Positions 18,392 to 27,412 of a stretch of DNA of 64,000 nucleotides are shown one piece after another. Both the position numbers and the translations under genes were made by a program. The stretch lies in the NCBI GenBank assembly GCA_050633705.1, contig JBOEGZ010000001.1, forward strand, positions 310,001-374,000. The letters are read 5' to 3'. The stretch comes from JAJFHI01 sp050633705 (GTDB lineage: Bacteria > Pseudomonadota > Alphaproteobacteria > Rhizobiales > Hyphomicrobiaceae). Under the pieces are notes generated by a model. That model ran no database searches. It saw only the letters and a program-made list of their open reading frames with translations, and had not been told where the DNA came from. The first letter of the stretch is position 1. Every line of letters begins with the position of its first letter.

Positions 18392-19116
18392 CCCAGGTCT
18401 CCAAACAGCCCCCTGCCGCGCACGCAGGTGGAACATTGCCAAGACCCGTTCACCTGGATCAACCGGGTAATCCGCGGCGTATGTGGTTGATATTTGAAAT
18501 GGTGATGGTTTTTCTTGCCATGCCATTGGCCGTCATCGAGATCATTTCCCGTTTCCATTTGTCGTTGTTCACGGTCTTACAGCCGGTGCTGTTGGTGTTT
18601 GTGATCGTGCTGTTGATCGACCGCACATTCCTGCTGCGTCGCGAACTGACGCGCGGGTTTGGTGTCATGGATGCAACATCAATCCTTGCGATCTTTTTGA
18701 TTGTGGGGGGATCTGTGGTGGCCTTTGTCGCACAAGAGTTGCCGCAGTTGTTTTTGAGCTTTCCCAAACGACGACCGGAAACCTGGCAAATGGTGATGAT
18801 ATTTTATCCGCTGTTGTCAGTGATTGTGCAGGAACTGGTATTTCGAACGTTTTTCTTCCATCGTTATGGACCAATATTTGGGGATCACCGCTTCCTTTTG
18901 ATCGTCGTCAATGGGTTATTATTTGGATTTGCGCACGTGATGTTTGGAAATTGGGTGGCGGTGGGTGGAACGGCGGCGGCTGGAATGCTGTTTGCATATC
19001 GCTACGAGACAACGCGGTCGTTTTGGGCCGTTTGGCTTGAGCACACGCTTTGGGGTTGGCTTGTGTTCACGGTCGGACTTGGAGGGTTTTTCTTTACGGG
19101 GAATTCGAATTTCTAA
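18388..19116 (+). CDS. CPBP-family intramembrane metalloprotease-like protein
   Basis: This 242-residue protein has about six hydrophobic segments. The CPBP (Rce1/Abi) core shows VQELVFRTFFFHRYGP where the family has EExxxR, then NGLLFGFAHVMFGNW (FxxxH), and a final SFWAVWLEHTLWGW with a further His. The first Glu of the EE pair is Gln here. The adjacent Glu and Arg are kept, a variant that may be a natural subgroup. The start overlaps the ELM1-like gene (ATGA), so the two are co-translated. Substrate unknown. Confidence 0.83.
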   Translation: MTQVSKQPPAAHAGGTLPRPVHLDQPGNPRRMWLIFEMVMVFLAMPLAVIEIISRFHLSLFTVLQPVLLVFVIVLLIDRTFLLRRELTRGFGVMDATSILAIFLIVGGSVVAFVAQELPQLFLSFPKRRPETWQMVMIFYPLLSVIVQELVFRTFFFHRYGPIFGDHRFLLIVVNGLLFGFAHVMFGNWVAVGGTAAAGMLFAYRYETTRSFWAVWLEHTLWGWLVFTVGLGGFFFTGNSNF

Positions 19117-19190
19117 GTCGCAAGGAATTCAAACGATACCGTACCAGCTGGTGTCGCGAGCCAGTTGGCGTAATGTGTCGGCTCGCGGGG

Positions 19191-19868
19191 TTAATGTCGA
19201 ACAGGTTTGACGTTGTCATTGTCAGGCACATGTCCATCCAGCCACAATTCAAGTCCTTCAATCAAACCATCAATTGGGCGATAGCCATGGCAGATGACTT
19301 GGTAGCCTTGCGTCACGCTGCCGGCAATCAGGGTCGGAAAGCCTTGAATGCCGTTTTCTTGTGCCATTAAAAAATCGCGAATGGTTTCTTCGCGCGTCTC
19401 AGGCGCGTCGAACGCTGTCAGAAATTCGTCGGCAGTAAGCCCGTAATGACTGGCGATGTCGGCCAGAATTTCAGGCTTGGTAATGTTTTGGCCTTTGGCA
19501 TAAAAGGCCCGTTGCAGGTCGGCGAAGTAGCCAAGACCACCATCGGGAGTGATGCGCCGGACCACAACAACAGCGCGACAAGCTGGTTCCGTATCGTAGA
19601 CAAAGCGCCCACGGTCAAAAAAGGCGTAGTCGAAAGGTTGCCCACTGGCCTCATGGACGTGGTCCCAATGCTTGCGGACTTCGTCTTTTTCCGTAAGTGT
19701 CATGGCGCGCTGGGTCCCGGCTCTCAGGCCGCCAACAACGATGCCAATAGGCAATCGGTCACCGAAGTGGTTTGAAAGTGCGCGCAAAACAGGCTCAAAG
19801 CCATAACACCACGAACACATCGGGTCGCCGAAATAGATCAGGTGTTTGCGTGGGGTATCACTCGTCAT
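19191..19868 (-). CDS. DsbA-family thioredoxin-fold protein (FrnE-like)
   Basis: This 225-residue cytoplasmic-looking protein (no signal peptide) opens with HLIYFGDPMCSWCYGFEPVL. The CSWC active site lies at about 18-21, inside the first beta-alpha unit of a DsbA fold with an inserted helical domain. The cis-Pro loop is NGIQGFPTLIAG near residue 180. It resembles the FrnE/2-hydroxychromene isomerase-like oxidoreductase group. The ATG at 19868 has GAGG upstream; an upstream in-frame codon at 19892 would add eight residues. It converges on the CPBP gene. Its thiol substrate is unknown. Confidence 0.86.
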   Translation of the reverse strand: MTSDTPRKHLIYFGDPMCSWCYGFEPVLRALSNHFGDRLPIGIVVGGLRAGTQRAMTLTEKDEVRKHWDHVHEASGQPFDYAFFDRGRFVYDTEPACRAVVVVRRITPDGGLGYFADLQRAFYAKGQNITKPEILADIASHYGLTADEFLTAFDAPETREETIRDFLMAQENGIQGFPTLIAGSVTQGYQVICHGYRPIDGLIEGLELWLDGHVPDNDNVKPVRH

Positions 19869-19982
19869 TCTCAAACCCTCGATATACAACAATTATTACT
19901 AGCGTGTTGTTGAGCCGAAAGCGAGAACCGGTTACAACGCGGCCAAATTACAAACACGACAACGCTCAGAGAGGCGCCCTTA

Positions 19983-21638
19983 ATGGCGAACCCACAATAC
20001 GTTTATCACATGCACCAGCTCTCCAAGACCTATCCTGGAGGCAAGACGGTACTCAAGGATATTTCCTTGTCCTTCCTACCTGGCGCCAAGATCGGTGTCG
20101 TTGGCCTCAACGGCGCGGGTAAATCAACGCTGTTGAAAATTATGGCGGGCAAGATTGATGACTTTGTCGGCGAGGCGTGGGCGGCAGACGGCGTCAAAGT
20201 TGGCTACCTGCCACAGGAGCCGACACTTGACCCTGACAAAGATGTGTTGGGCAACGCCATGGAAGGTGTGGCGGAGAAGAAAGCTCTGGTTGACCGCTAC
20301 AATGCATTGGCCGCAGATTATTCGGAAGAGACAGCCGATGAAATGGCTGAGCTGCAGGACAAAATTGATGCCCAGGACCTTTGGGATCTTGATGCACAAG
20401 TCGAAGTCGCTCTGGAGGCGTTGCGGTGTCCGCCAAGCGAGGCCAGTGTTGAAAATCTTTCCGGTGGTGAAAGACGCCGCGTGGCGATTACCAAACTGCT
20501 GTTGTCAAAACCCGACATTTTGTTGATGGACGAACCGACAAACCATTTGGATGCCGAAAGTGTGGCTTGGCTCGAGCGTTATCTGAAGGACTATGCAGGG
20601 TGCGTAATTCTTGTGACGCACGATCGTTATTTCCTCGACAACATCACGGAATGGACCCTGGAACTCGATCGCGGTGAGGGGGTGCCTTATCACGGCAACT
20701 ATTCTGGTTGGCTAGAACAAAAGGCCAAGCGTCTTGAAACGGAAAAGGGTCAAGAAGATTCCAAGCAGCGGGCTTTGAAACGCGAATTGGAATGGATACG
20801 TTCAAGCCCGAAAGCACGTCAGGCGAAATCCAAGGCTCGTATTACAGCTTACGAAAAAATGGCTGAAGAAGCGGGGCGCGAACAAAGCGGTCGGGCGACA
20901 ATTTCGTTGGCACCTGGGCCACGTTTGGGTGGCGTCGTGGTTGAGGCAGACAACGTTACCAAAGCATTTGGCGACAAGCTATTGTTTGAAGATCTGTCGT
21001 TTAAGTTGCCACCAGGCGGGATTGTAGGTGTGATCGGCCCGAACGGTGCTGGTAAAACAACATTGTTTAAGATGATTACAGGTCAAGAAGAGCCTGATGC
21101 TGGTACGATACGTCTCGGCGAAACGGTGGCGTTATCATACGTTGACCAGTCGCGTGACCATCTCGATGACGAAAAAAGTGTTTGGGAAGAAGTTTCTGGC
21201 GGTGTCGACCAGATTTTGCTCGGCAAACGAGAAGTTCCAAGTCGCGCGTATTGCGGCTGGTTTAATTTTAAAGGCAGTGATCAGCAAAAGAAGGTTGGCT
21301 TGTTGTCAGGCGGGGAACGCAATCGCGTGCACTTGGCAAAATTGTTGAAACAAGATGCCAACTTACTGTTGCTCGATGAGCCGACCAACGACCTTGATAC
21401 CGAGACACTCTCAGCGCTCGAAGCGGCATTGGAAGATTTCGCCGGTTGTGCGGTGGTGATCAGTCACGACCGCTTCTTCCTTGATCGCCTGGCAACGCAT
21501 ATTTTGGCGTTTGAAGGTGACAGTCATGTGGAATGGTTTGAAGGCAACTTTGAACAATACGAAGAGGACAAAAAGCGTCGTCTTGGCGACTTGGCTGATG
21601 AACCTCACCGTATCAAATACAAAAAGTTTGAGCGCTAA
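19983..21638 (+). CDS. ettA: EttA, energy-dependent translational throttle ABC-F ATPase
   Basis: This 551-residue ABC-F protein gates entry of ribosomes into elongation according to ATP/ADP level. Two ATPase domains are complete: Walker A GLNGAGKST and GPNGAGKTT, signatures LSGGERRR and LSGGERNR, Walker B ILLMDEPTNHLD and LLLDEPTNDLD. The EttA arm lies in the first domain, and the linker has RELEWIRSSPKARQAKSKAR, characteristic of EttA rather than Uup. The C terminus HRIKYKKFER is also typical. It is followed by a strong terminator. It is divergent from the DsbA-family gene. Confidence 0.96.
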   Translation: MANPQYVYHMHQLSKTYPGGKTVLKDISLSFLPGAKIGVVGLNGAGKSTLLKIMAGKIDDFVGEAWAADGVKVGYLPQEPTLDPDKDVLGNAMEGVAEKKALVDRYNALAADYSEETADEMAELQDKIDAQDLWDLDAQVEVALEALRCPPSEASVENLSGGERRRVAITKLLLSKPDILLMDEPTNHLDAESVAWLERYLKDYAGCVILVTHDRYFLDNITEWTLELDRGEGVPYHGNYSGWLEQKAKRLETEKGQEDSKQRALKRELEWIRSSPKARQAKSKARITAYEKMAEEAGREQSGRATISLAPGPRLGGVVVEADNVTKAFGDKLLFEDLSFKLPPGGIVGVIGPNGAGKTTLFKMITGQEEPDAGTIRLGETVALSYVDQSRDHLDDEKSVWEEVSGGVDQILLGKREVPSRAYCGWFNFKGSDQQKKVGLLSGGERNRVHLAKLLKQDANLLLLDEPTNDLDTETLSALEAALEDFAGCAVVISHDRFFLDRLATHILAFEGDSHVEWFEGNFEQYEEDKKRRLGDLADEPHRIKYKKFER

Positions 21639-21690
21639 CACACGCGTTGCCTAAATGGCTGCCCAATCGATCGCATGGCGATGAGGCATT

Positions 21691-21727
21691 AAAAAAAGCC
21701 ACCTGAGCTTATCAGGTGGCTTTTTTG
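21691..21727. terminator. Bidirectional terminator between ettA and the Arg/Tyr-rich protein gene
   Basis: AAAAAAAGCCACCTGA pairs with TCAGGTGGCTTTTTT across a 4-nt loop. T-runs occur on both strands, so it can end ettA (plus) and the convergent minus-strand gene. Confidence 0.9.
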
Positions 21728-21758
21728 TATTTGTTTCAGGTTTAGAGCCTGCAAAGTT

Positions 21759-22121
21759 TTAGAAACTCAGGTGCAGATGGATACCGCGGCCACGGTAATA
21801 CCGGCGACCATAGGAACCGTAGGGGTAGCGGTAGTATCGTGGATAATAATAGCGAGGGTAGTAACGCCGACGGTAGTGCCTGTGCCTGTAGTATCTATTG
21901 CTGCGGCGATAACGACGGTAATGGCGTCGCTTAAGATGACGCCTGCGCCAACGTTTGTAACGACGCGAGTGCACATGCTCTGCGGCCGATGGTGCAACAT
22001 TTGCTTTGCCTGCTTGCGCTGTGCCTGGTGCGAATACACCAGCTTGTGCAGGCGTTATTGCAGGTAGTGCAAACATTGCTGAAACGATCGCGAAAGACGC
22101 CAGTTTTGTCTTTAAAGACAT
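21759..22121 (-). CDS. Small secreted Arg/Tyr/His-rich protein
   Basis: This 120-residue protein has a clear signal peptide (residues 1-27, ending TPAQA). The mature half is extremely basic and aromatic: from residue 50 on it is mostly Arg, Tyr and His (for example RRRHLKRRHYRRYRRSNRYY and PRYYYPRYYRYPYG), ending in GRGIHLHLSF. AAGGAAGGAAA lies before the ATG, so translation is well supported. No known domain is recognised. Such a protein could bind nucleic acid, LPS phosphate or another acidic polymer outside the membrane; that is inference. Confidence 0.8.
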   Translation of the reverse strand: MSLKTKLASFAIVSAMFALPAITPAQAGVFAPGTAQAGKANVAPSAAEHVHSRRYKRWRRRHLKRRHYRRYRRSNRYYRHRHYRRRYYPRYYYPRYYRYPYGSYGRRYYRGRGIHLHLSF

Positions 22122-22507
22122 AGCGTTTCCTTCCTTGTGAATGCCAACGTGGCGTGATCCCCTTCACGTCCAATAATTTTTAGCATTTTGTACGACTTGT
22201 CCACCTTGATCCAGGTCAAAAGCACAACGTTGTGAAGTTATGTGCTTGGCGACTGTCTCGAATGAATAGAACAAATTGGCATTCTTGTCGGAACCATCGG
22301 CAATTTATCTGATTATTATCGGAATTCATAAAACTCATATTCCTACGTCCTCAAACATCTCGCCCAGAGCATTGCCTTTGAGTGGCTTGGAAATTTCAAG
22401 ATGACAACAACAGTACAAATGAAAAAAGGCCCACGGAAAATTATCCATGGACCTTTTACTTTGATTACTTTGATTACTTTGAGCATCGTTGCGCAAACGC
22501 GCACGTG
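22122..22507. other. Intergenic region with the terminator of the MlaC-like gene
   Basis: The 386 bases hold the promoter side of the Arg/Tyr-rich gene and, at 22422-22457, a hairpin ending the gene at 22508. The rest shows no supported coding frame. Confidence 0.6.
22422..22457 (-). terminator. Terminator after the MlaC-like gene
   Basis: AAAAGG-CCA-GGA pairs with TCC-TGG-CCTTTT with small mismatches. On the minus strand it ends in CCTTTTTTC, 50 bp after the stop codon. Confidence 0.65.
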
Positions 22508-23128
22508 TCACTGATTGAGTGCGTAGACCAAGGCTTTCGGGTTGCCACCGTTTTCGCCGATGTATTTTTCAAATAAGTCTTTTAAGAAGGGGCTCATCCA
22601 GAAGCCGACGACTTCGGCATCACGAACCTTCCAGCCTTTGCCACGGCGTACGACCAGCCAGCGAACATCGTAGGTGCTGCCATTGCGTAGCGTCACTTGG
22701 CTATCAACATAGGCACCGCGTTTTGTTTGTGATGATTGCCCAGTGACGACAGCACTGGCGAGGGGATATTTGGGCGCTTCATTTGCGGCATAGCGCGAGA
22801 TGAATTTGATCATGCCACTGTAATACGTGCTGCGATCTTTGCGGGCCAGGCGACCACGGTAACTGCCAAGCGAATAAAGTCCGAGATCTGGATAGTCAGC
22901 ATGTTTGCGGATGACACGTTGAAACGCGGCTTGGCTGCCAGTTCGGGCTGCAGCTTGTAATTCTTTTGCAACGCGCTGCATGTAGCGAGCGGGTGCTTCA
23001 GCGGAAGCAGAAAACGATGTGGCGGCAATCATTGTTGCGGCCATCATGACGGCCATACCAGCGCGAACGAGGGGGCGTTTGGCAGGACCAAAGGAATTGT
23101 GGGAAAGCAACATCGAAAAATATGACAT
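22508..23128 (-). CDS. Exported MlaC/Ttg2-like phospholipid-binding family protein
   Basis: This 206-residue protein has a long signal region (hydrophobic about 25-43, ending SFSASA). It then carries an MlaC-like domain: YMQRVAKELQAAARTGSQ, FQRVIRKHADYPDLGLYSLG, SGMIKFISRYAANEAPKY and near the end VRWLVVRRGKGWKVRDAEVV followed by GFWMSPFLKD. MlaC shuttles phospholipids between membranes. Here no mlaFED genes are adjacent, so it is a solitary member. The ATG at 23128 has GGAG about 11 nt upstream; a TTG at 23179 is less likely. It ends in a hairpin terminator. Confidence 0.82.
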   Translation of the reverse strand: MSYFSMLLSHNSFGPAKRPLVRAGMAVMMAATMIAATSFSASAEAPARYMQRVAKELQAAARTGSQAAFQRVIRKHADYPDLGLYSLGSYRGRLARKDRSTYYSGMIKFISRYAANEAPKYPLASAVVTGQSSQTKRGAYVDSQVTLRNGSTYDVRWLVVRRGKGWKVRDAEVVGFWMSPFLKDLFEKYIGENGGNPKALVYALNQ

Positions 23129-23417
23129 TGGCGGGCGTGCTCCGGACAAGAAGGCAAAAATACTTTGTGACAACGGCAACGAAACTTAATTCTCTTAACG
23201 ATCGTTCCTTACTACCGTATTCGACGTGAAAGTTGGAGCATCGATTATACCCCGTATTTCTTACGTAGCCCCCCTATGGTGCATGAGCCACGCCCTGCCA
23301 GTTAGCAAGTTTACCGTGGCAACTCAGTGGCACTTGAGAATTTATTGCAGCGGGGGATCACGAAATCGTTGAATTATCGCGTTTTTGAGGAGTTGGTCCG
23401 ATTTTGAGCCAAGCCTA

Positions 23418-24041
23418 TCAGGTGGCAGCTGATAGTCCGGGCAGGCGATAAAGGTGTGAAGCTGGGATCACGGGAAGATCCAATAATTCTGCCAATTCAG
23501 GCAGTTTGTTTGCCTTGGCCGATTGCGTATCTTGGTCAATATCTGAAATTGACAAAAGGACAGTTTTTCTAGGGTCGGGATGCACCAAAATCGTTTCATT
23601 GCGTGTTTGCGACAAGCTGGTTCTGACGTGGTGGGTTAGCCCTTTGAATTCAGAGAGTTTGGCAGTCCAACCCTGAGCCCGGCCAAGCGATTGGTCGCTG
23701 ACCGTAATGTCCTTTTTGGTCAAAACAATTTGGCGCGTGCCACCAAATCCAGTGGCCAGTCTTCTGATCAAAAAAACGATCGGAATGAGAAGCATGATCA
23801 GACCCACGAACGTTAAAACAGCCGGGACGGGCTTGGAGGTAATTGCCGATTGGGTGGCGATAGGGGCTGCCATGGCTTCAGCGGCAAAAAGACCAGCGGG
23901 CAGAGCAAAAGCCAGCCCGCTAAAGGCGAGAAACACGGCGTCTGCCACTAAGGACATTTGCGAGGTGTGCTGTGTAATCGTGACTGGAAGGTCTGTTAGA
24001 GTGCGATCAGCTTTCGTAGATTTGATTGAAGCAATGCGCAT
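23418..24041 (-). CDS. Membrane protein of unknown function
   Basis: About 207 residues with two hydrophobic segments: an alanine-rich one (FLAFSGLAFALPAGLFAAEA) and a strong helix (LTFVGLIMLLIPIVFLIRRL). They are followed by a soluble C-terminal domain of about 110 residues: QIVLTKKDITVSDQSLGRAQ, TRNETILVHPDPRKTVLLSI. The soluble part has the strand pattern of a PH-like domain, but I do not recognise a family. The start is uncertain (ATGs at 24077, 24041 and 23957). It is divergent from the methionine operon. Confidence 0.6.
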   Translation of the reverse strand: MRIASIKSTKADRTLTDLPVTITQHTSQMSLVADAVFLAFSGLAFALPAGLFAAEAMAAPIATQSAITSKPVPAVLTFVGLIMLLIPIVFLIRRLATGFGGTRQIVLTKKDITVSDQSLGRAQGWTAKLSEFKGLTHHVRTSLSQTRNETILVHPDPRKTVLLSISDIDQDTQSAKANKLPELAELLDLPVIPASHLYRLPGLSAAT

Positions 24042-24227
24042 GGAGCTTGTTCTCTTAGCTGGCGTGATGGATTCCATTCAAATTAGCTGAACAGAGTTAA
24101 CTGACCGCTAACCAAACGGTTTGCCGAAAAACGCAATTTATCCCGGTTCAAGGACCCAATAGGCCTGATTTTTCGGGCGTCTGGCCGAAATTTCACCAGG
24201 ATCTCCACGAGATAGTCAGACGGATAA

Positions 24228-24255
24228 TTGACACATATAAAGATATCTTTATGTT
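24228..24255 (+). promoter_or_regulatory. Promoter of the methionine operon with a perfect 16-bp operator palindrome
   Basis: TTGACA (24228-24233) and TATGTT (24250-24255) are 16 bp apart and fit a sigma-70 promoter. Almost the whole spacer is the perfect palindrome ATAAAGATATCTTTAT (24237-24252), which overlaps the -10 element. This is the expected place for an operator of the ArsR-type regulator encoded 44 bp downstream. ArsR proteins of the SahR/SamR type are known regulators of SAM-cycle genes; assignment of this site to the local regulator is inference. Confidence 0.7.
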
Positions 24256-24298
24256 GCGGCGCTAGGCCCTGGCGAGTTTGGGGCATGAGGAGTTCGTT

Positions 24299-25330
24299 TT
24301 GCGCGACGTCGAAGCATCATTGCAATCTCAGGAATTGGTCACCGCCTTAAAGGCGGCGGCCGAACCAACCCGTTTGCGGATTTTGATGTTGCTGGCCGGA
24401 GAAGAGCTCAACGTCAAAGACCTCACAAAAATTCTCGGACAGAGTCAGCCCCGTATCAGTCGGCATCTGAAATTGCTGACCGAAGCCGGCCTTATTGAGC
24501 GTTTTCGTGAAGGCAGTTGGGTCTATTTCTTTATTTCCGATCAGACCACGGGTGGGCAGTTGGCCCGCCATTTGGTGCAACGTGTTGATACCAGTGATCC
24601 GGTTGTGAGCCGCGACAGTGATCGTGCAATTGCACTAAAGCGTGAGCGCGAAACAACAGCGCAGCGTTACTTCGAGGAACATGCCAGCGAATGGGATCGC
24701 ATCCGCGCACTCCATATTGCCGAAAAGGACGTTGAGCAGGCGATGCGTGACAGTCTTGGCACTGGGCCATTTGATTTGTTGATCGACCTTGGAACCGGCA
24801 CGGGACGAACATTAGAGTTGTTTTCTGAGTGTTACGCGCAAGGTCTTGGCATTGATGTCAACCATGCGATGTTGACTTATGCGCGCAGCAAATTGGCCAA
24901 GGCCGGCTTAAGTCATGCACTCGTTCGACATGGTGATATTTACAATCTCGCGGTAGATGATGGTGTTGCTGACGCCGTTGTGATGCACCAAGTTTTACAT
25001 TTTCTGTCTCAACCTCAAAAAGCCATCCAAGAAGCCGCACGCGTTCTCGCGCCTGGTGGCAAACTGCTCATCGTCGACTTTGCACCGCATGACTTGGAAG
25101 TTTTGCGTGATGCACAAGCACATGGTCGATTGGGATTTCCAACACATCTTGTGGCGCAGTGGATTGGTGATGTTGGCTTGCAGCCCCAAGGCAATATTCA
25201 ATTGAAACCGGACGATTTAGAAGATCCGGAAAAACTCACAGTTTCAGTTTGGCTGGCTGGCAGGCCCGACGCCAAACAAAGCAATTTGGAAGGCGACGCA
25301 CCGCGGTTCGTCGAAGAGGCACAATCATGA
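24299..25330 (+). CDS. ArsR-family regulator fused to a SAM-dependent methyltransferase domain
   Basis: This 343-residue protein has an N-terminal winged helix (residues about 10-95; LKAAAEPTRLRILMLLAGEE, LGQSQPRISRHLKLLTEAGL). A class I methyltransferase domain follows (about 130-300), with motif I LLIDLGTGTGRTLELF, GIDVNHAML, and the post-core APGGKLLIVDFAPH. Such fusions sit before metF in many alphaproteobacteria and are thought to sense SAM or S-adenosylhomocysteine. I chose the TTG at 24299 because GAGGAG lies 6 nt upstream; a TTG at 24278 has no such signal. The stop overlaps the metF start (ATGA). The palindrome in the promoter is its likely autoregulatory operator. Confidence 0.9.
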   Translation: MRDVEASLQSQELVTALKAAAEPTRLRILMLLAGEELNVKDLTKILGQSQPRISRHLKLLTEAGLIERFREGSWVYFFISDQTTGGQLARHLVQRVDTSDPVVSRDSDRAIALKRERETTAQRYFEEHASEWDRIRALHIAEKDVEQAMRDSLGTGPFDLLIDLGTGTGRTLELFSECYAQGLGIDVNHAMLTYARSKLAKAGLSHALVRHGDIYNLAVDDGVADAVVMHQVLHFLSQPQKAIQEAARVLAPGGKLLIVDFAPHDLEVLRDAQAHGRLGFPTHLVAQWIGDVGLQPQGNIQLKPDDLEDPEKLTVSVWLAGRPDAKQSNLEGDAPRFVEEAQS

Positions 25331-26250
25331 ATGATACCAGCTTACGCAAAAGTAGATTGTTGGGTTCCGGTGAAATCGATGTCTCATTTGAATTTTTCCC
25401 ACCCAAAAACGAGGCGATGGAAAAGAAGTTGTGGGCGGCGGTGGAGCGTCTGGCACCGCTCGATCCCAGTTTTGTTTCTGTCACCTATGGTGCCGGTGGG
25501 TCGACACGTGAACGCACGCATACAACTGTGGAACGGCTCGTCAAACAAACCCACATGCGTCCAGCAGCGCATCTCACCTGTGTTGATGCCAGCCGAGAAG
25601 ACGTAAAAGCCGTTGCACAAGGTTATTGGGATGCCGGTGTTCGCCACATTGTCGCGTTACGCGGTGATCCTGCCGGTGGTGTCGGTTCGGTCTATGAGCC
25701 CACTCCAGGTGGTTTTGCCAATGCGGCAGAGCTTGTTGCCGGTCTCAAAGATGTTGGCGATTTTGAAATCTCTGTTGCTGGCTATCCCGAACTTCATCCT
25801 GAAAGTGACACCCTAGAAGCTGACCTCGACAATTTGAAACGCAAAGTCGATGCCGGTGCCGACCGGATTATCACGCAGTTTGTGTTCGACAATTCGTATT
25901 ATTTGCGTTTTGTGGAACGCGTCCGCAACGCTGGCATCTGGGTGCCGGTCATCCCAGGCATTGTTCCAATTCATAACTACCGACAGGTCTCTGGTTTTGC
26001 CTCAAAAACTGGCGCATCAATGCCATCTTGGATGGCGCGGCGTTTCGAAGGCCTCGATGATGATCCTCAAACCAGTCACCTCGTTGCCGCCAGTGTTGCT
26101 GCTGAACAAGTCATGGACCTCGTCGATGAAGGTATAAAGCGGTTTCACTTTTATACATTGAACCGAGCCGATCTCGTTTATGCAACGTGCCATCTCTTAG
26201 GCCTGCGCGCGCGACGTTCGAAAACCAACAACAGTCGCAATGCCGCTTAG
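25327..26250 (+). CDS. metF: Methylenetetrahydrofolate reductase MetF
   Basis: MetF (307 residues) reduces 5,10-methylene-THF to 5-methyl-THF, the methyl donor for methionine synthase. The TIM barrel shows VSFEFFPPKNEAMEKKLW, FVSVTYGAGGSTRERT with the conserved GAGGS, HLTCVDASREDV, IVALRGDPAGG, VAGYPELHPES and ITQFVFDN, all typical of the family. The ATG overlaps the TGA of the regulator gene by ATGA. It is followed after 37 bp by the first methionine synthase gene, so substrate maker and user are co-transcribed. Confidence 0.97.
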   Translation: MNDTSLRKSRLLGSGEIDVSFEFFPPKNEAMEKKLWAAVERLAPLDPSFVSVTYGAGGSTRERTHTTVERLVKQTHMRPAAHLTCVDASREDVKAVAQGYWDAGVRHIVALRGDPAGGVGSVYEPTPGGFANAAELVAGLKDVGDFEISVAGYPELHPESDTLEADLDNLKRKVDAGADRIITQFVFDNSYYLRFVERVRNAGIWVPVIPGIVPIHNYRQVSGFASKTGASMPSWMARRFEGLDDDPQTSHLVAASVAAEQVMDLVDEGIKRFHFYTLNRADLVYATCHLLGLRARRSKTNNSRNAA

Positions 26251-26287
26251 GCACACGTGTGACGTTTTAGATAGAGACCACAAAAGA

Positions 26288-27349
26288 ATGAGCCATATCG
26301 ATCGTTCGAAACAATTGTTTGCCGCGGCTGATAAGTACATCCTCATCATCGATGGGGCGATGGGGACAATGATTCAGCGCCACAAGTTCTCAGAAGAAGA
26401 CTATCGTGGTGAGCGTTTCAAGGACTGGGGACGGGATGTGAAAGGCAACAACGATTTGTTGGTGCTGACACAACCTGACGTCATTGCGGACATTCACCGT
26501 GACTACCTGGAAGCCGGTGCAGATATCGTCGAGACCAATACCTTTAACGCGCAAGTTATCTCCATGGCTGATTACGGCATGGAAGAGCTTTCTTATGAAA
26601 TAAATGTTGAAGCAGCCAAGCTGGCGCGTAAGGCGTGCGACGAGTACACAGCGAAAACGCCAGACCGGCCGCGCTTTGTCGCCGGTGCTGTCGGGCCAAC
26701 CAACCGGACAGCTTCGATTTCTCCTGACGTCAACAATCCAGGCTATCGCAATACGTCGTTTGATGAGTTGCGCGAGGCCTACCGTGAGCAGGTGTTGGGC
26801 CTGATTGAAGGTGGGGCCGATATCATCATGATTGAAACGATCTTTGATACGCTGAATGCGAAAGCGGCTGGGTTTGCGACGCTGGAAGCGTTTGACGAAA
26901 CGGGCGTGACATTACCCATAATGTTGTCTGGCACGATTACGGACCGGTCCGGGCGAACCTTATCAGGCCAAACCGGTGAAGCATTTTGGTATTCGATGCG
27001 GCACCTGAAACCATTTTCTGTTGGCCTGAATTGTGCGCTGGGTGCGGAGTTGATGCGCACGTATTTGGCCGATCTTGCAAAGATTTCCAACGTTCGAGTT
27101 TCATCACATCCCAACGCAGGTCTGCCAAATGAGATGGGGGAATACGATGAAGCGCCTGAAAGTATGGCGGCCCAACTGGAGGGCTGGGCCAAAGATGGGC
27201 TTGTGAATCTCGTTGGTGGCTGTTGCGGTTCTACGCCGGAACACATCCGCGCCATAGCCAATGCAGTGGGCTCTTATCCGCCACGTGAAATTCCGCAGAT
27301 TGAGCCCAAAATGCGCCTTTCCGGGCTTGAGCCATTTGTCCACGGCTAG
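26288..27349 (+). CDS. metH: Methionine synthase, homocysteine-binding domain as a separate protein (split MetH)
   Basis: This 353-residue protein is the homocysteine S-methyltransferase barrel of cobalamin-dependent methionine synthase. It shows LIIDGAMGTMIQRHKFSEED, GADIVETNTFNA, VAGAVGPTNRT, GLNCALGAE and the zinc ligands in GGCCGSTPEHI plus the earlier Cys. In E. coli this barrel is the N-terminal third of one 1227-residue MetH; here it stops at 27349 and the remainder is encoded by the next gene. The start at MSHIDRSK gives the normal N terminus. A longer frame beginning inside metF (26240) is rejected. Confidence 0.95.
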   Translation: MSHIDRSKQLFAAADKYILIIDGAMGTMIQRHKFSEEDYRGERFKDWGRDVKGNNDLLVLTQPDVIADIHRDYLEAGADIVETNTFNAQVISMADYGMEELSYEINVEAAKLARKACDEYTAKTPDRPRFVAGAVGPTNRTASISPDVNNPGYRNTSFDELREAYREQVLGLIEGGADIIMIETIFDTLNAKAAGFATLEAFDETGVTLPIMLSGTITDRSGRTLSGQTGEAFWYSMRHLKPFSVGLNCALGAELMRTYLADLAKISNVRVSSHPNAGLPNEMGEYDEAPESMAAQLEGWAKDGLVNLVGGCCGSTPEHIRAIANAVGSYPPREIPQIEPKMRLSGLEPFVHG

Positions 27350-27412
27350 TGCTTCACTTGTCGGGATTACGATTGCCGTTTTAACGCTTACAAAAAGACT
27401 ATTGGAACTCAG

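Noticed and set aside
24078..24298. SAM or SAH riboswitch before the methionine operon
   Set aside because: No conserved riboswitch helices could be traced between the promoter and the start; the operator palindrome explains regulation more simply.
27350..27412. Frameshift that would join the two methionine synthase genes
   Set aside because: The gap is non-coding, the first gene ends after a complete barrel, and the second starts at a normal folate-domain N terminus.
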